Source: an uncultured Clostridia bacterium (lineage in GTDB: Bacteria; Bacillota; Clostridia; TANB77; CAG-508). From it: a DNA stretch of 8,318 nucleotides. The translations under genes and the position numbers were made by a program. Positions 1 through 5,363 of the stretch are shown here, piece by piece (within the stretch, counting starts at the first letter, position 1; every line of letters begins with the position of its first letter). The stretch spans positions 1 through 8,318 of the forward strand of contig CAKPPS010000040.1 in NCBI GenBank assembly GCA_934177795.1, read 5' to 3'. The notes below the pieces were generated by a model. The model made no database searches. It worked only from the letters and a program-made list of their open reading frames with translations, and was not told the DNA's origin.

Positions 1-1605
1 TTTTCTAGCACATATAAAATTATTATTTAAATCTTGTAATGGTTTAAAATTGAAATAAATATCAACTTGCTTGTCGCTATGAATTTCAATTTTTTCTATA
101 AATTCTCTAATTATTTCTTTTGTTGGTTTCTCCATATTAAAAAATTCTTCTATCAAATTATCTAATCTACTTTCACTTTCTGTTTTATCATTTTCGCAAG
201 ATATTTCTTGCTCGAGTTCTTTAATGTTTTGTTCATATCCTTTTACAGTTTCTTTTATTCTATTTGCATTTTTCATATATTCATCAAGTGTAATAATTCC
301 TGTCAATCTGTCATCATACATTACCTCAAGTTTTCTAGTTTCTTTTTCTATTGTTTGTTTAAATAATTCTATTTGTTTATTTATATCAAACTCTTTTTTT
401 TGCTTTGTTTTAGTTTGTTTTGCAATCTCTTCTAGTTTTTTCGTATTGGTATATTCTTTGCAAACTTCTCTTAAAACTTCTAGTATTTGTTCTTCAAAAA
501 CTTGATAATTAAAGTTGTGTGGTGAACATACATCAAATTTTCCAAACCTTCCATATCTTTGACATCTACCATAGATATTTCCGTTTTTATCTGGACTTCT
601 TATTCCAATATATCCTTTGCATTCGCCACAGCGAAGTAATCCTTTGAATAAGTAATCTTTCTTGACGGTCCTTGAGCCTTTAGTTGCTTGAATTACTTTT
701 TTTACTCTTTCAAAATCTTCTTTACTTATAATAGATTCATGCATATTTTCTACTTTTATCCAGTCTTCTTCTGGTAAATCTATAAACTTTTTAGATTTAA
801 AACTTACTTTTTTTCTTTTGCCTTGTATAACTGTTCCTGTATAAATTTCATTTGAAAGAATAAATCTTACTGTAGATTGTTGCCATAGTCCATAAGTTAA
901 AGACTTTGTCCCTCTTTTTCTCTTGTTATAATCTGATGGAATTGGAATTTTCTTTTTACTTAAATAATCTGCTATTTGCATTGTACCAAAACCTGCTAAA
1001 TATTTTTCATATATTAGTTTTACAACATTTGCTGCTTCTTCATCTATTATTAAATGGTATTTATTTTCTGGATCTTTTTTATAGCCATAAGGTGCTGTTC
1101 CTAAATATTCTCCAAGATTTCTTTTTGATTGTAATACACTATTTATTTTCTTTGATGTATCTTTTGCATACATTTCATTTAATATTGATTTAAATGGTGC
1201 TATATCATTGTTTGATGTATCATAAGCAGTATCTATATTGTCTAATATTGCAACAAACCTTACTTCATGTTCTGGAAAATATGTTTCTATGTATAATCCT
1301 GATTGCACATAATTTCTCCCTAGTCTTGATAAGTCTTTCGTTACTACCATATTGATTTTACCTGTTTCAATATCTGCTATCATTCTATTAAAAGCAGGTC
1401 TATCAAAACTTGTACCACTTATACCATCATCAACATATTCTGATATAAAGTTTAGTTTGTTTTCTTTGATGTATTGCATTAGCAAAGTTCTTTGGTTTCC
1501 AATACTTTCGCTCTCTTGATATTTTTCTTTTTCTTCATCTTCTCTTGAAAGCCTTATATATATGCCTACTTTATAATCAATATTATTCATTATTGTATAG
1601 CTCAT
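1..1605 (-). CDS. Large serine recombinase (TndX/TnpX-like), C-terminus cut by window edge
   Basis: This is a site-specific DNA recombinase of the large serine family, which integrates and excises mobile elements by paired double-strand breaks and strand exchange. The frame is open for 535 codons from the ATG at 1605 to the left edge. The resolvase-type catalytic domain spans about residues 12-155: YIRLS gives the likely nucleophile Ser20 and Arg18, followed by DDGISGTSFDRPAF (60-72) and the DLSRLGRN motif (91-98). The Recombinase domain follows at about 165-300. A zinc ribbon has Cys326/Cys329 (CGEC), Cys348 and Cys360. A coiled coil covers about 385-470, and a C-terminal segment reading EKIEIHSDKQVDIYFNF (504-520) resembles the tail of clostridial transposon recombinases, so few residues should be missing. 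The start is supported by GGGAGG six bases upstream. No frame break is seen. It probably mobilises an element of which this is one end; the element's extent is not visible here. Confidence 0.95.
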   Translation of the reverse strand, partial: MSYTIMNNIDYKVGIYIRLSREDEEKEKYQESESIGNQRTLLMQYIKENKLNFISEYVDDGISGTSFDRPAFNRMIADIETGKINMVVTKDLSRLGRNYVQSGLYIETYFPEHEVRFVAILDNIDTAYDTSNNDIAPFKSILNEMYAKDTSKKINSVLQSKRNLGEYLGTAPYGYKKDPENKYHLIIDEEAANVVKLIYEKYLAGFGTMQIADYLSKKKIPIPSDYNKRKRGTKSLTYGLWQQSTVRFILSNEIYTGTVIQGKRKKVSFKSKKFIDLPEEDWIKVENMHESIISKEDFERVKKVIQATKGSRTVKKDYLFKGLLRCGECKGYIGIRSPDKNGNIYGRCQRYGRFGKFDVCSPHNFNYQVFEEQILEVLREVCKEYTNTKKLEEIAKQTKTKQKKEFDINKQIELFKQTIEKETRKLEVMYDDRLTGIITLDEYMKNANRIKETVKGYEQNIKELEQEISCENDKTESESRLDNLIEEFFNMEKPTKEIIREFIEKIEIHSDKQVDIYFNFKPLQDLNNNFICARK

Positions 1606-1634
1606 TATTTCCTCCCTTCCTGCTATAAAAATAT

Positions 1635-1683
1635 ATGAGATAATATTGATACTCTTGATTTTCATTATACCATATTATCTCAT
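1635..1683. repeat. 12-bp inverted repeat around the recombinase promoter
   Basis: ATGAGATAATAT (1635-1646) and its exact reverse complement ATATTATCTCAT (1672-1683) are separated by 25 bp. One arm adjoins the upstream edge of the -10 element and the other lies just beyond the expected transcription start. The arms therefore flank the core promoter, as in an operator or a recombinase binding site. The upstream arm would not be transcribed, so an RNA hairpin role is unlikely. Confidence 0.6.
1664..1672 (-). promoter_or_regulatory. Extended -10 promoter of the recombinase gene
   Basis: On the minus strand the sequence reads TGGTATAAT, a consensus -10 hexamer with the extended TGn element. No convincing -35 lies 16-18 bases upstream, as is common for extended -10 promoters. 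Transcription would start near 1657 and give a leader of about 50 bases ahead of the recombinase ATG. Confidence 0.6.
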
Positions 1684-1702
1684 TCAATACCATTATTTTA
1701 TT

Positions 1703-1840
1703 TCAATTTTTCTTTAGACAATAATTTTCAAATGCTCTTTCTATGATCTTTTCTAACGTTTCTCCTTTTTCATTAAATATAATATTTATTTTAAAGTCGC
1801 TTTTCTTTTTATACTTTTTCTTTTCTTTTCTTTCTTGCAT
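1703..1840 (-). CDS. Small basic hypothetical protein upstream of recombinase (45 aa)
   Basis: This short gene is preceded by AAAGGAG eight bases before its ATG at 1840 and stops with TGA at 1703. The 45-residue product starts with a very lysine-rich stretch (KEKKKYKKK). It continues with a segment, residues 17-40, predicted as a beta strand then a helix (KINIIFNEKGETLEKIIERAF). No known motif is recognised. From general knowledge, small proteins of this kind (a strand with 'F..KG.tLe.ii...f') commonly precede recombinase genes in clostridial mobile elements, but their role is unknown to me. A 97-bp gap holding the recombinase promoter separates it from the recombinase. The basic N-terminus is compatible with nucleic-acid binding, for example as a recombination directionality factor or regulator, but this is inference. 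Confidence 0.6.
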   Translation of the reverse strand: MQERKEKKKYKKKSDFKINIIFNEKGETLEKIIERAFENYCLKKN

Positions 1841-1950
1841 AAAGTTCACTCCTTTAGTTGTAATTATTTCCAATTTTCATTACTTTATACAATGCACTCT
1901 GCTATGTCTTATCAATAAAAAAATCATGTGTATTTAATTTCAGCTTCTAT

Positions 1951-1988
1951 AAAAAAAGAAGGAAGAACTTTGAAATTTCAAAGTTCTT
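1951..1988 (-). terminator. Rho-independent terminator after the FGE-fold gene
   Basis: A 26-bp perfect palindrome (AAGAACTTTGAAA, 1963-1975, followed at once by its reverse complement, 1976-1988) is followed on the minus strand by CCTTC and seven T residues (1957-1951). It begins 40 bp after the stop codon at 2028. The long AT-rich stem with no built-in loop could also extrude as a cruciform in DNA. See the finding on the possible DGR connection. Confidence 0.75.
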
Positions 1989-2027
1989 TCCCTCTGTCTG
2001 TGCTTTAAAACATTTTAGTTGTCCGTG

Positions 2028-2930
2028 CTACTTAATGCAAAGTGCAACACGAAAACCAGTGTAGGGATAGCCATAATCAGGACAGACGCGGGCTCTATAA
2101 GCAACAGGATAAAAGTCGCTAGAATAGCTAGAATAAGCGCCCCTGATAACACGACAACTTAATTTTTCGTTCCATTCTTGTGTCCATTCATCCACATTAC
2201 CTGCAAAGTCGTAGATGTTATTAGCACACCATTTTTCTCTGTTTCCTGTTTCAACTACCTTCATTGGAGAATGCTCTGTCCCCCAATAATTGCCCCATTC
2301 AGTAGAATCCTCTGCAATTTCAGTAAGAGTTTTAACTTCCGTTTTGATAAACCATTCTAATACCGAATCATATTCTGCGCCAAAAGTCAGATGACTTTTG
2401 ACTGCTTCATTGTCTTCGATAGCGGATGCAATCTTCTTGGCATCATAATAATCGATGGCTACCCACGGCATCACTCCTTTTACCGACTGCGGTTTTCCTG
2501 CTGAACTCTTGGAAATGTTATAACGAGAAATATAAAATCCCCCATATTTTTTGACACTTTCAATTTGTTCAAGCAGTTTACAATTTAAAGATTCATTGAA
2601 TTCTTCATCCGAAAATTTATCTTTCATGTAATTTCGTCTGCCAAATTTCTCCGAAAAATGTTCGCCGTCAAGTGTGCCATTTGCATCCAAACTCCCAACA
2701 GGAATCCATACAAACTGGCTTCCATCAGAACATCTTTCAATTACAAATCCATTGTTCCATTCTCCACAGATATGCTTATATCCTTCTGGAATTGGAGGAT
2801 TTACATAGTTTGTAGAGTATGCTGTAACAATATTAAGCGCTCTGATAATTAACTCTCCACTTGTTCCCTCTGAGACTTCAAAGGTTACACCCTTTTCTGC
2901 CTCAAGCACAAATTTTTCATACCGTTTCAT
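2028..2930 (-). CDS. FGE/SUMF1-fold protein, probable DGR-diversified target protein
   Basis: The 300-residue protein has the formylglycine-generating-enzyme/sulfatase-modifying-factor (C-type-lectin-like) fold. Recognisable elements are GSQFVWIPVG (70-79), YGGFYISRYNIS (129-140), a W/Y/D-rich central part, the signature NNIYDFAGNVDEWTQEW (237-253), RVIRGAY (260-266) and the C-terminal TGFRVAL (291-297). The catalytic cysteine region of true FGE is absent, so sulfatase activation is unlikely. Instead residues 266-291 carry clustered surface-type residues in codons of form NNC/NNT, the pattern of a DGR variable region that displays ligand-binding diversity. The start at 2930 has a strong AAGGAGGT eight bases upstream. 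There is no signal peptide or membrane segment. The gene has its own promoter and terminator, so it is monocistronic. Its GC content (about 37-48% in sampled 60-base lines) is well above its neighbours, which points to horizontal transfer. A non-diversified SUMF1-like protein is the alternative. Confidence 0.88.
   Translation of the reverse strand: MKRYEKFVLEAEKGVTFEVSEGTSGELIIRALNIVTAYSTNYVNPPIPEGYKHICGEWNNGFVIERCSDGSQFVWIPVGSLDANGTLDGEHFSEKFGRRNYMKDKFSDEEFNESLNCKLLEQIESVKKYGGFYISRYNISKSSAGKPQSVKGVMPWVAIDYYDAKKIASAIEDNEAVKSHLTFGAEYDSVLEWFIKTEVKTLTEIAEDSTEWGNYWGTEHSPMKVVETGNREKWCANNIYDFAGNVDEWTQEWNEKLSCRVIRGAYSSYSSDFYPVAYRARVCPDYGYPYTGFRVALCIK
2049..2142 (-). other. Candidate DGR variable region (3' end of FGE-fold gene)
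   Basis: This covers codons 263-294. Between the fixed blocks RGA, PVA, R and PD and the terminal GFRVAL, twenty positions (266-274, 278, 280-283, 286-291) all use codons ending in C or T: tat, tct, agc, gac, ttt, gcc, cgc, gtc, tgt, ggc, ccc, tac and act. That is what adenine-directed mutagenesis of AAC/AAT template codons would produce, because the first two bases vary and the third pyrimidine stays fixed. The location at the extreme 3' end of a C-type-lectin-fold gene also fits. No template repeat or reverse transcriptase is visible in the window. Confidence 0.55.
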
Positions 2931-2969
2931 AGTTTATACCTCCTTAAGTGATAATTTTATAACGGTTTC

Positions 2970-2992
2970 AACATGGCTATTGCCATTATGTT
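2970..2992. repeat. Imperfect palindrome at the FGE-gene transcription start
   Basis: AACATGGC (2970-2977) and GCCATTATGTT (2983-2992) form an inverted repeat: five paired bases around ATTG, a three-base bulge, then three more pairs. It lies directly downstream of the -10 hexamer and covers the expected start site, so it could be an operator or a 5' leader hairpin. Confidence 0.35.
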
Positions 2993-2993
2993 A

Positions 2994-3022
2994 ATAATAC
3001 TACATTTTCTTGTATTTTGCAA
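2994..3022 (-). promoter_or_regulatory. Sigma-70-type promoter for the FGE-fold gene
   Basis: On the minus strand TTGCAA (3017-3022) and TATTAT (2994-2999) are separated by exactly 17 bp. They match the -35 consensus at 4 of 6 positions and the -10 at 5 of 6. The promoter lies between the terminator of the upstream gene and the start codon and would leave a leader of about 57 bases. Confidence 0.5.
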
Positions 3023-3058
3023 ATTTCCCCATATTTACTCCTTTTTTATTATCTATTT

Positions 3059-3082
3059 AAAAAGTCCGGTTTTAGCCGAACT
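3059..3082 (-). terminator. Rho-independent terminator after the Fic gene
   Basis: On the minus strand AGTTCGG and CCGGACT (3076-3082 and 3063-3069) pair as a seven-base stem with one G-U pair and a six-base loop, followed immediately by TTTTT. It starts 11 bp after the stop codon at 3093. It separates the Fic transcript from the next gene. Confidence 0.8.
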
Positions 3083-3092
3083 CTTCTTTAAT

Positions 3093-4025
3093 CTATATTT
3101 TCATATAACATTTTTCTTTTATAAATTTCCTTATTTTATCTTCATCTTTTCCCTCATAATAAGGAATAAGTAAATCCTTAAATTCTTCTGTTAATTCTGC
3201 TGGAATTGCTATAATTCCTTTTCCTTTTGAAATTAAATAATGATTACTATAAATTACTGCTGTTCTCTTATTTCCATCTATAAATACTTGTTTTTTCATT
3301 GTATATAATAAAAGTTCTATTGCTCTGTCTATATCATCCAGTTCCTTACTAAAAATTTCTTCTAATTCTTCTTTTATTACACTTTCTATAGGCAAATCTG
3401 GTATCCATTTTGTTCCACCTATTGTTACTGGTGTATTTCTTACTTTACCTGCTGTATAATAAAATCCCTCTTCTACCATTTTATTTATTTCGCATAATAA
3501 GGCAAAGTTTGTATTGCTTAAAATAACATTTTTATTTAATATAAATTCCCACGCATGTTTTAAATTTACTATTTTTAGTATGTCTTCAGATGTCATATTA
3601 TTTACTTTTCCACCTTCAATAATGCTTTCTGTATCTGCAAATGTGGTTGCAACACCTTCTAATATAGCTTGTTTATAAATTGTATCTACTAAATGTCTTT
3701 TAGCAAAGTCTATATTTTGTTCTACTTTTTCTGAAAGTTCTTCTTCAGTATAATTCATTTGTTTTAATTTTTTTGTTATTTCTCTTATCTGTTTTTTTAT
3801 CCCTTTTGCTTTAATACTATTGTTTAATACTAAATTATATAATTCATCTGAATATTCTCCAACATATTTTGTTAAAACTACTCCATCTTCTCTATAATGT
3901 ACATATATATATTTATTTGAATCATTTTCTCTTATTTCTACTGATCCATATACAAGTGATTGTAATTCATGTTCAAGAACCTGTTTACTTTGAAGAAGAT
4001 TCATAATTTCAATTTTTTCTTCCAT
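3093..4025 (-). CDS. Fic/DOC-family protein with Gln in place of the catalytic His
   Basis: Fic proteins usually transfer AMP (or other nucleotide/phosphate groups) to hydroxyl side chains of target proteins. The 310-residue product has a Fic core at about 150-290. The substrate flap region reads KVRNTPVTIGGTKWIPDLP (194-212), and the core motif is QVFIDGNKRTA (246-256), where the family consensus is HxFx[D/E]GNxxR. Gln246 thus replaces the catalytic His, while Asp250, Gly251, Asn252 and Arg254 of the nucleotide-binding loop are kept. Before the core, SIIEGG (134-139) resembles the inhibitory helix motif ending in Glu-Gly, whose Glu would obstruct ATP. The N-terminal ~100 residues (a YIYVHYREDG segment and a charged helix) are of unknown function. 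The start at 4025 has AAGGAGG six bases upstream. The gene is monocistronic, with its own promoter, operator repeats and terminator. It may be a non-AMPylating Fic variant. Confidence 0.9.
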   Translation of the reverse strand: MEEKIEIMNLLQSKQVLEHELQSLVYGSVEIRENDSNKYIYVHYREDGVVLTKYVGEYSDELYNLVLNNSIKAKGIKKQIREITKKLKQMNYTEEELSEKVEQNIDFAKRHLVDTIYKQAILEGVATTFADTESIIEGGKVNNMTSEDILKIVNLKHAWEFILNKNVILSNTNFALLCEINKMVEEGFYYTAGKVRNTPVTIGGTKWIPDLPIESVIKEELEEIFSKELDDIDRAIELLLYTMKKQVFIDGNKRTAVIYSNHYLISKGKGIIAIPAELTEEFKDLLIPYYEGKDEDKIRKFIKEKCYMKI

Positions 4026-4037
4026 GTTTTTCCTCCT

Positions 4038-4090
4038 TATAAATGTGAAACATTTTTGCTTAATTTATTTGAATTTGTTTCACATTTATA
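4038..4090. repeat. 15-bp perfect inverted repeat between -10 box and RBS of the Fic gene
   Basis: TATAAATGTGAAACA (4038-4052) and its exact reverse complement (4076-4090) are separated by 23 bp. The distal arm abuts the -10 hexamer, and the proximal arm touches the Shine-Dalgarno sequence (4032-4038). It could act as a DNA operator. Most of it is also transcribed, so it could form a leader hairpin next to the ribosome binding site. Confidence 0.75.
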
Positions 4091-4117
4091 TTATAGCACA
4101 TATTTTAAAAATGTGAA
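4090..4117 (-). promoter_or_regulatory. Promoter of the Fic gene (TTCACA-16-TATAAT, extended -10)
   Basis: On the minus strand TTCACA (4112-4117) and TATAAT (4090-4095) are separated by 16 bp, with an upstream TGC making an extended -10 (TGCTATAAT). The -35 hexamer lies inside one copy of the GTTTCACATTT word, and another copy begins right after the -10. Repressor binding would therefore directly block polymerase. Transcription should start near 4083. Confidence 0.75.
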
Positions 4118-4154
4118 ACTTTTTTGTAATTTTTCTTGAATTTGTTTCACATTT
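4109..4154. repeat. Second AAATGTGAAAC/GTTTCACATTT inverted pair upstream of the Fic promoter
   Basis: AAATGTGAAAC (4109-4119, over the -35 box) and GTTTCACATTT (4144-4154) form an inverted pair 24 bp apart. This copies the layout of the pair at 4041-4087 with a period of about 67 bp. A 20-bp stretch, TTGAATTTGTTTCACATTTA, is repeated exactly at 4069-4088 and 4136-4155, so the unit appears to have been duplicated. Confidence 0.75.
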
Positions 4155-4155
4155 A

Positions 4156-4240
4156 AAAAATCTATGCTTTTTTAATTCTTTTCACTGATTTGTATCAATA
4201 AGGTGTGTTTTTAAATACTTTTTATATGAATTTAATAACA
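4156..4240. other. AT-rich non-coding spacer, no gene seen
   Basis: This stretch separates the Fic operator array from the end of the broken glucan synthase gene. It has no plausible start codon with a ribosome binding site. TTAAATAC (4211-4218) is repeated inverted at 4245-4252, but no T-run follows on either strand, so I do not call a terminator. Confidence 0.4.
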
Positions 4241-5341
4241 TTATGTATTTAAGAGTATCAATATTAAGTTAGTCGTTCGAGCATAGTGAGTTACGAATAA
4301 CTTATGCAACCAAACATCGTGAAGTTGTATACCTGTACAAAACTGTACATAAACATAATACTCATGTGTGTATTGACCACCATTTTCTCTAACACCTGGT
4401 AAATATGCTTTTATATATCCTGGTTCTAATTTTCCTTTTTCAAATGGAGGATCAAGTAATTTTATTATTCCATTTTCTCTGTCAACTAAATGATTCTCTA
4501 AACTTTCCATCGCAATATATTTTTTATCATTATCTCCGGCATTAGAAATAACAGACCAACTTTGAGCAATACTATCAATTCTACATTCTTCATTTTCCAT
4601 ACTTCCTAATACATTTCCATCATCCATATAAGCTCTTCTATACCATCTACCATCCCAACCATTTCTATTTAAAGCTTTTCTTAAATCTTGCATTATTAAT
4701 TGATACTTTTGAACATATTCTTCTAATTTTTTATTTTCTTCATTGTCTTCGCTAGTTATTCTTGATTTTATTAATTTTATAAATCTATCTAATATTGTAT
4801 ATAAGAAAAATCCAAGCCAAACACTTTCTCCTTTTCCTTTATTTCCTACTTCACTGAATCCATCGTTCCAATCTCCACTTCCTATTTTAGGCAAACCATT
4901 TTCACCAAAATTCAATGATTTATTAATTGCCCTTATACAATGTTCAAATATAGTTTCTTTTATTTCTGATGGAATATATCTGTCATATTTTTCATCAACT
5001 CCATCTTCTAAAACTTTGCCATCTATATAGTTTGTTTCTATATCTAAAATAGATTTATCTCCTGTAAAATCAATATATTCTAGTGTTGCATATGCAAGCC
5101 ATAATAAGTCGTCCGAAAATCTTGTTCTTATTCCTTTATTGGTTTCTTCATGCCACCAATGTTCTACATCTCCTTCAATGAATTGATGTTTACTATGCTT
5201 TATTATTTGATTTTTCAAAATCTCTGGCTCTAAATATTTTGTAGCCAATGCATCTTGAAGTTGATCTCTAAATCCAAACGCTCCCCCTGACTGATAAAAT
5301 CCGCTTCTAGCAACCATTCTAGCAACTATTGTTTGATACAT
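4241..5341 (-). CDS. Cyclic beta-1,2-glucan synthase-like GH94 catalytic domain, frameshifted and truncated 3' piece
   Basis: This open frame is the continuation of the gene to its right, not an independent gene. Its first ATG (5341) has no Shine-Dalgarno, and in-frame homologous residues (GRINVNTPIESVN, then ILLNGWL) continue upstream to 5401. It encodes most of the GH94 (alpha/alpha)6 barrel, which in cyclic glucan synthases phosphorolyses or trims beta-1,2-glucan chains. SGGAFGFRDQLQD (18-30), HWWHEE (61-66) and GSGDWNDG (154-161) are intact. By family analogy the last Asp (160) of DWND is the general acid. ENGGQYTH (319-326) is the last conserved motif. The usual ~150 or more residues after GGQYTH, including the C-terminal GWTWYTGSA-type region, are missing and replaced by an unrelated tail of about 40 residues. 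The protein is therefore probably inactive even if the frameshift were read through. Confidence 0.85.
   Translation of the reverse strand: MYQTIVARMVARSGFYQSGGAFGFRDQLQDALATKYLEPEILKNQIIKHSKHQFIEGDVEHWWHEETNKGIRTRFSDDLLWLAYATLEYIDFTGDKSILDIETNYIDGKVLEDGVDEKYDRYIPSEIKETIFEHCIRAINKSLNFGENGLPKIGSGDWNDGFSEVGNKGKGESVWLGFFLYTILDRFIKLIKSRITSEDNEENKKLEEYVQKYQLIMQDLRKALNRNGWDGRWYRRAYMDDGNVLGSMENEECRIDSIAQSWSVISNAGDNDKKYIAMESLENHLVDRENGIIKLLDPPFEKGKLEPGYIKAYLPGVRENGGQYTHEYYVYVQFCTGIQLHDVWLHKLFVTHYARTTNLILILLNT
4251..4363 (-). other. Structured non-homologous segment at the broken end of the GH94 gene
   Basis: After the GGQYTH motif the GH94 frame continues into about 38 residues unrelated to the family and stops at 4241. 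The DNA here is highly structured. TGTACA occurs twice, four bases apart (4334-4349). On the minus strand 4307-4281 folds as a ten-pair hairpin, GCATA-AGTTA / TAACT-TATGC, with a TTCG loop and a CAC bulge. A 16-bp word also found upstream of the recombinase lies at 4266-4251. A mobile-element end (for instance of the IS200/IS605 or IStron kind, which carry subterminal hairpins) would fit, but I cannot identify the family. Confidence 0.4.
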
Positions 5342-5363
5342 AAGCCAACCATTTAATAAAATA

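Noticed and set aside
224..505. Plus-strand open frame rich in Phe, Ser and Leu
   Set aside because: It lies antisense to the coiled-coil part of the recombinase, has low-complexity hydrophobic content typical of the complement of AT-rich genes, and lacks a ribosome binding site.
906..1193. Plus-strand open frame of 95 codons resembling a membrane peptide
   Set aside because: It is antisense to the recombinase domain, whose own motifs are unmistakable; the hydrophobicity is a composition artefact.
1743..1937. Plus-strand open frame across the small-protein gene
   Set aside because: The minus-strand 45-codon gene has a proper Shine-Dalgarno and sensible composition; this frame has neither.
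2028..2930. A genuine formylglycine-generating enzyme that activates sulfatases
   Set aside because: The C-terminal part lacks the active-site cysteine pair, no sulfatase is nearby, and the variable-codon pattern favours a binding protein.
2028..4025. Fic gene and FGE-fold gene as one toxin-antitoxin-like operon
   Set aside because: A good terminator (3059-3082) and a separate promoter (2994-3022) lie between them, and their base compositions differ strongly.
4038..4155. CRISPR array or iteron-type replication origin formed by the AAATGTGAAAC repeats
   Set aside because: There are only four short copies, in alternating orientation and centred on a promoter. There are no equal-length unique spacers, cas genes or replication protein, so operators fit better.
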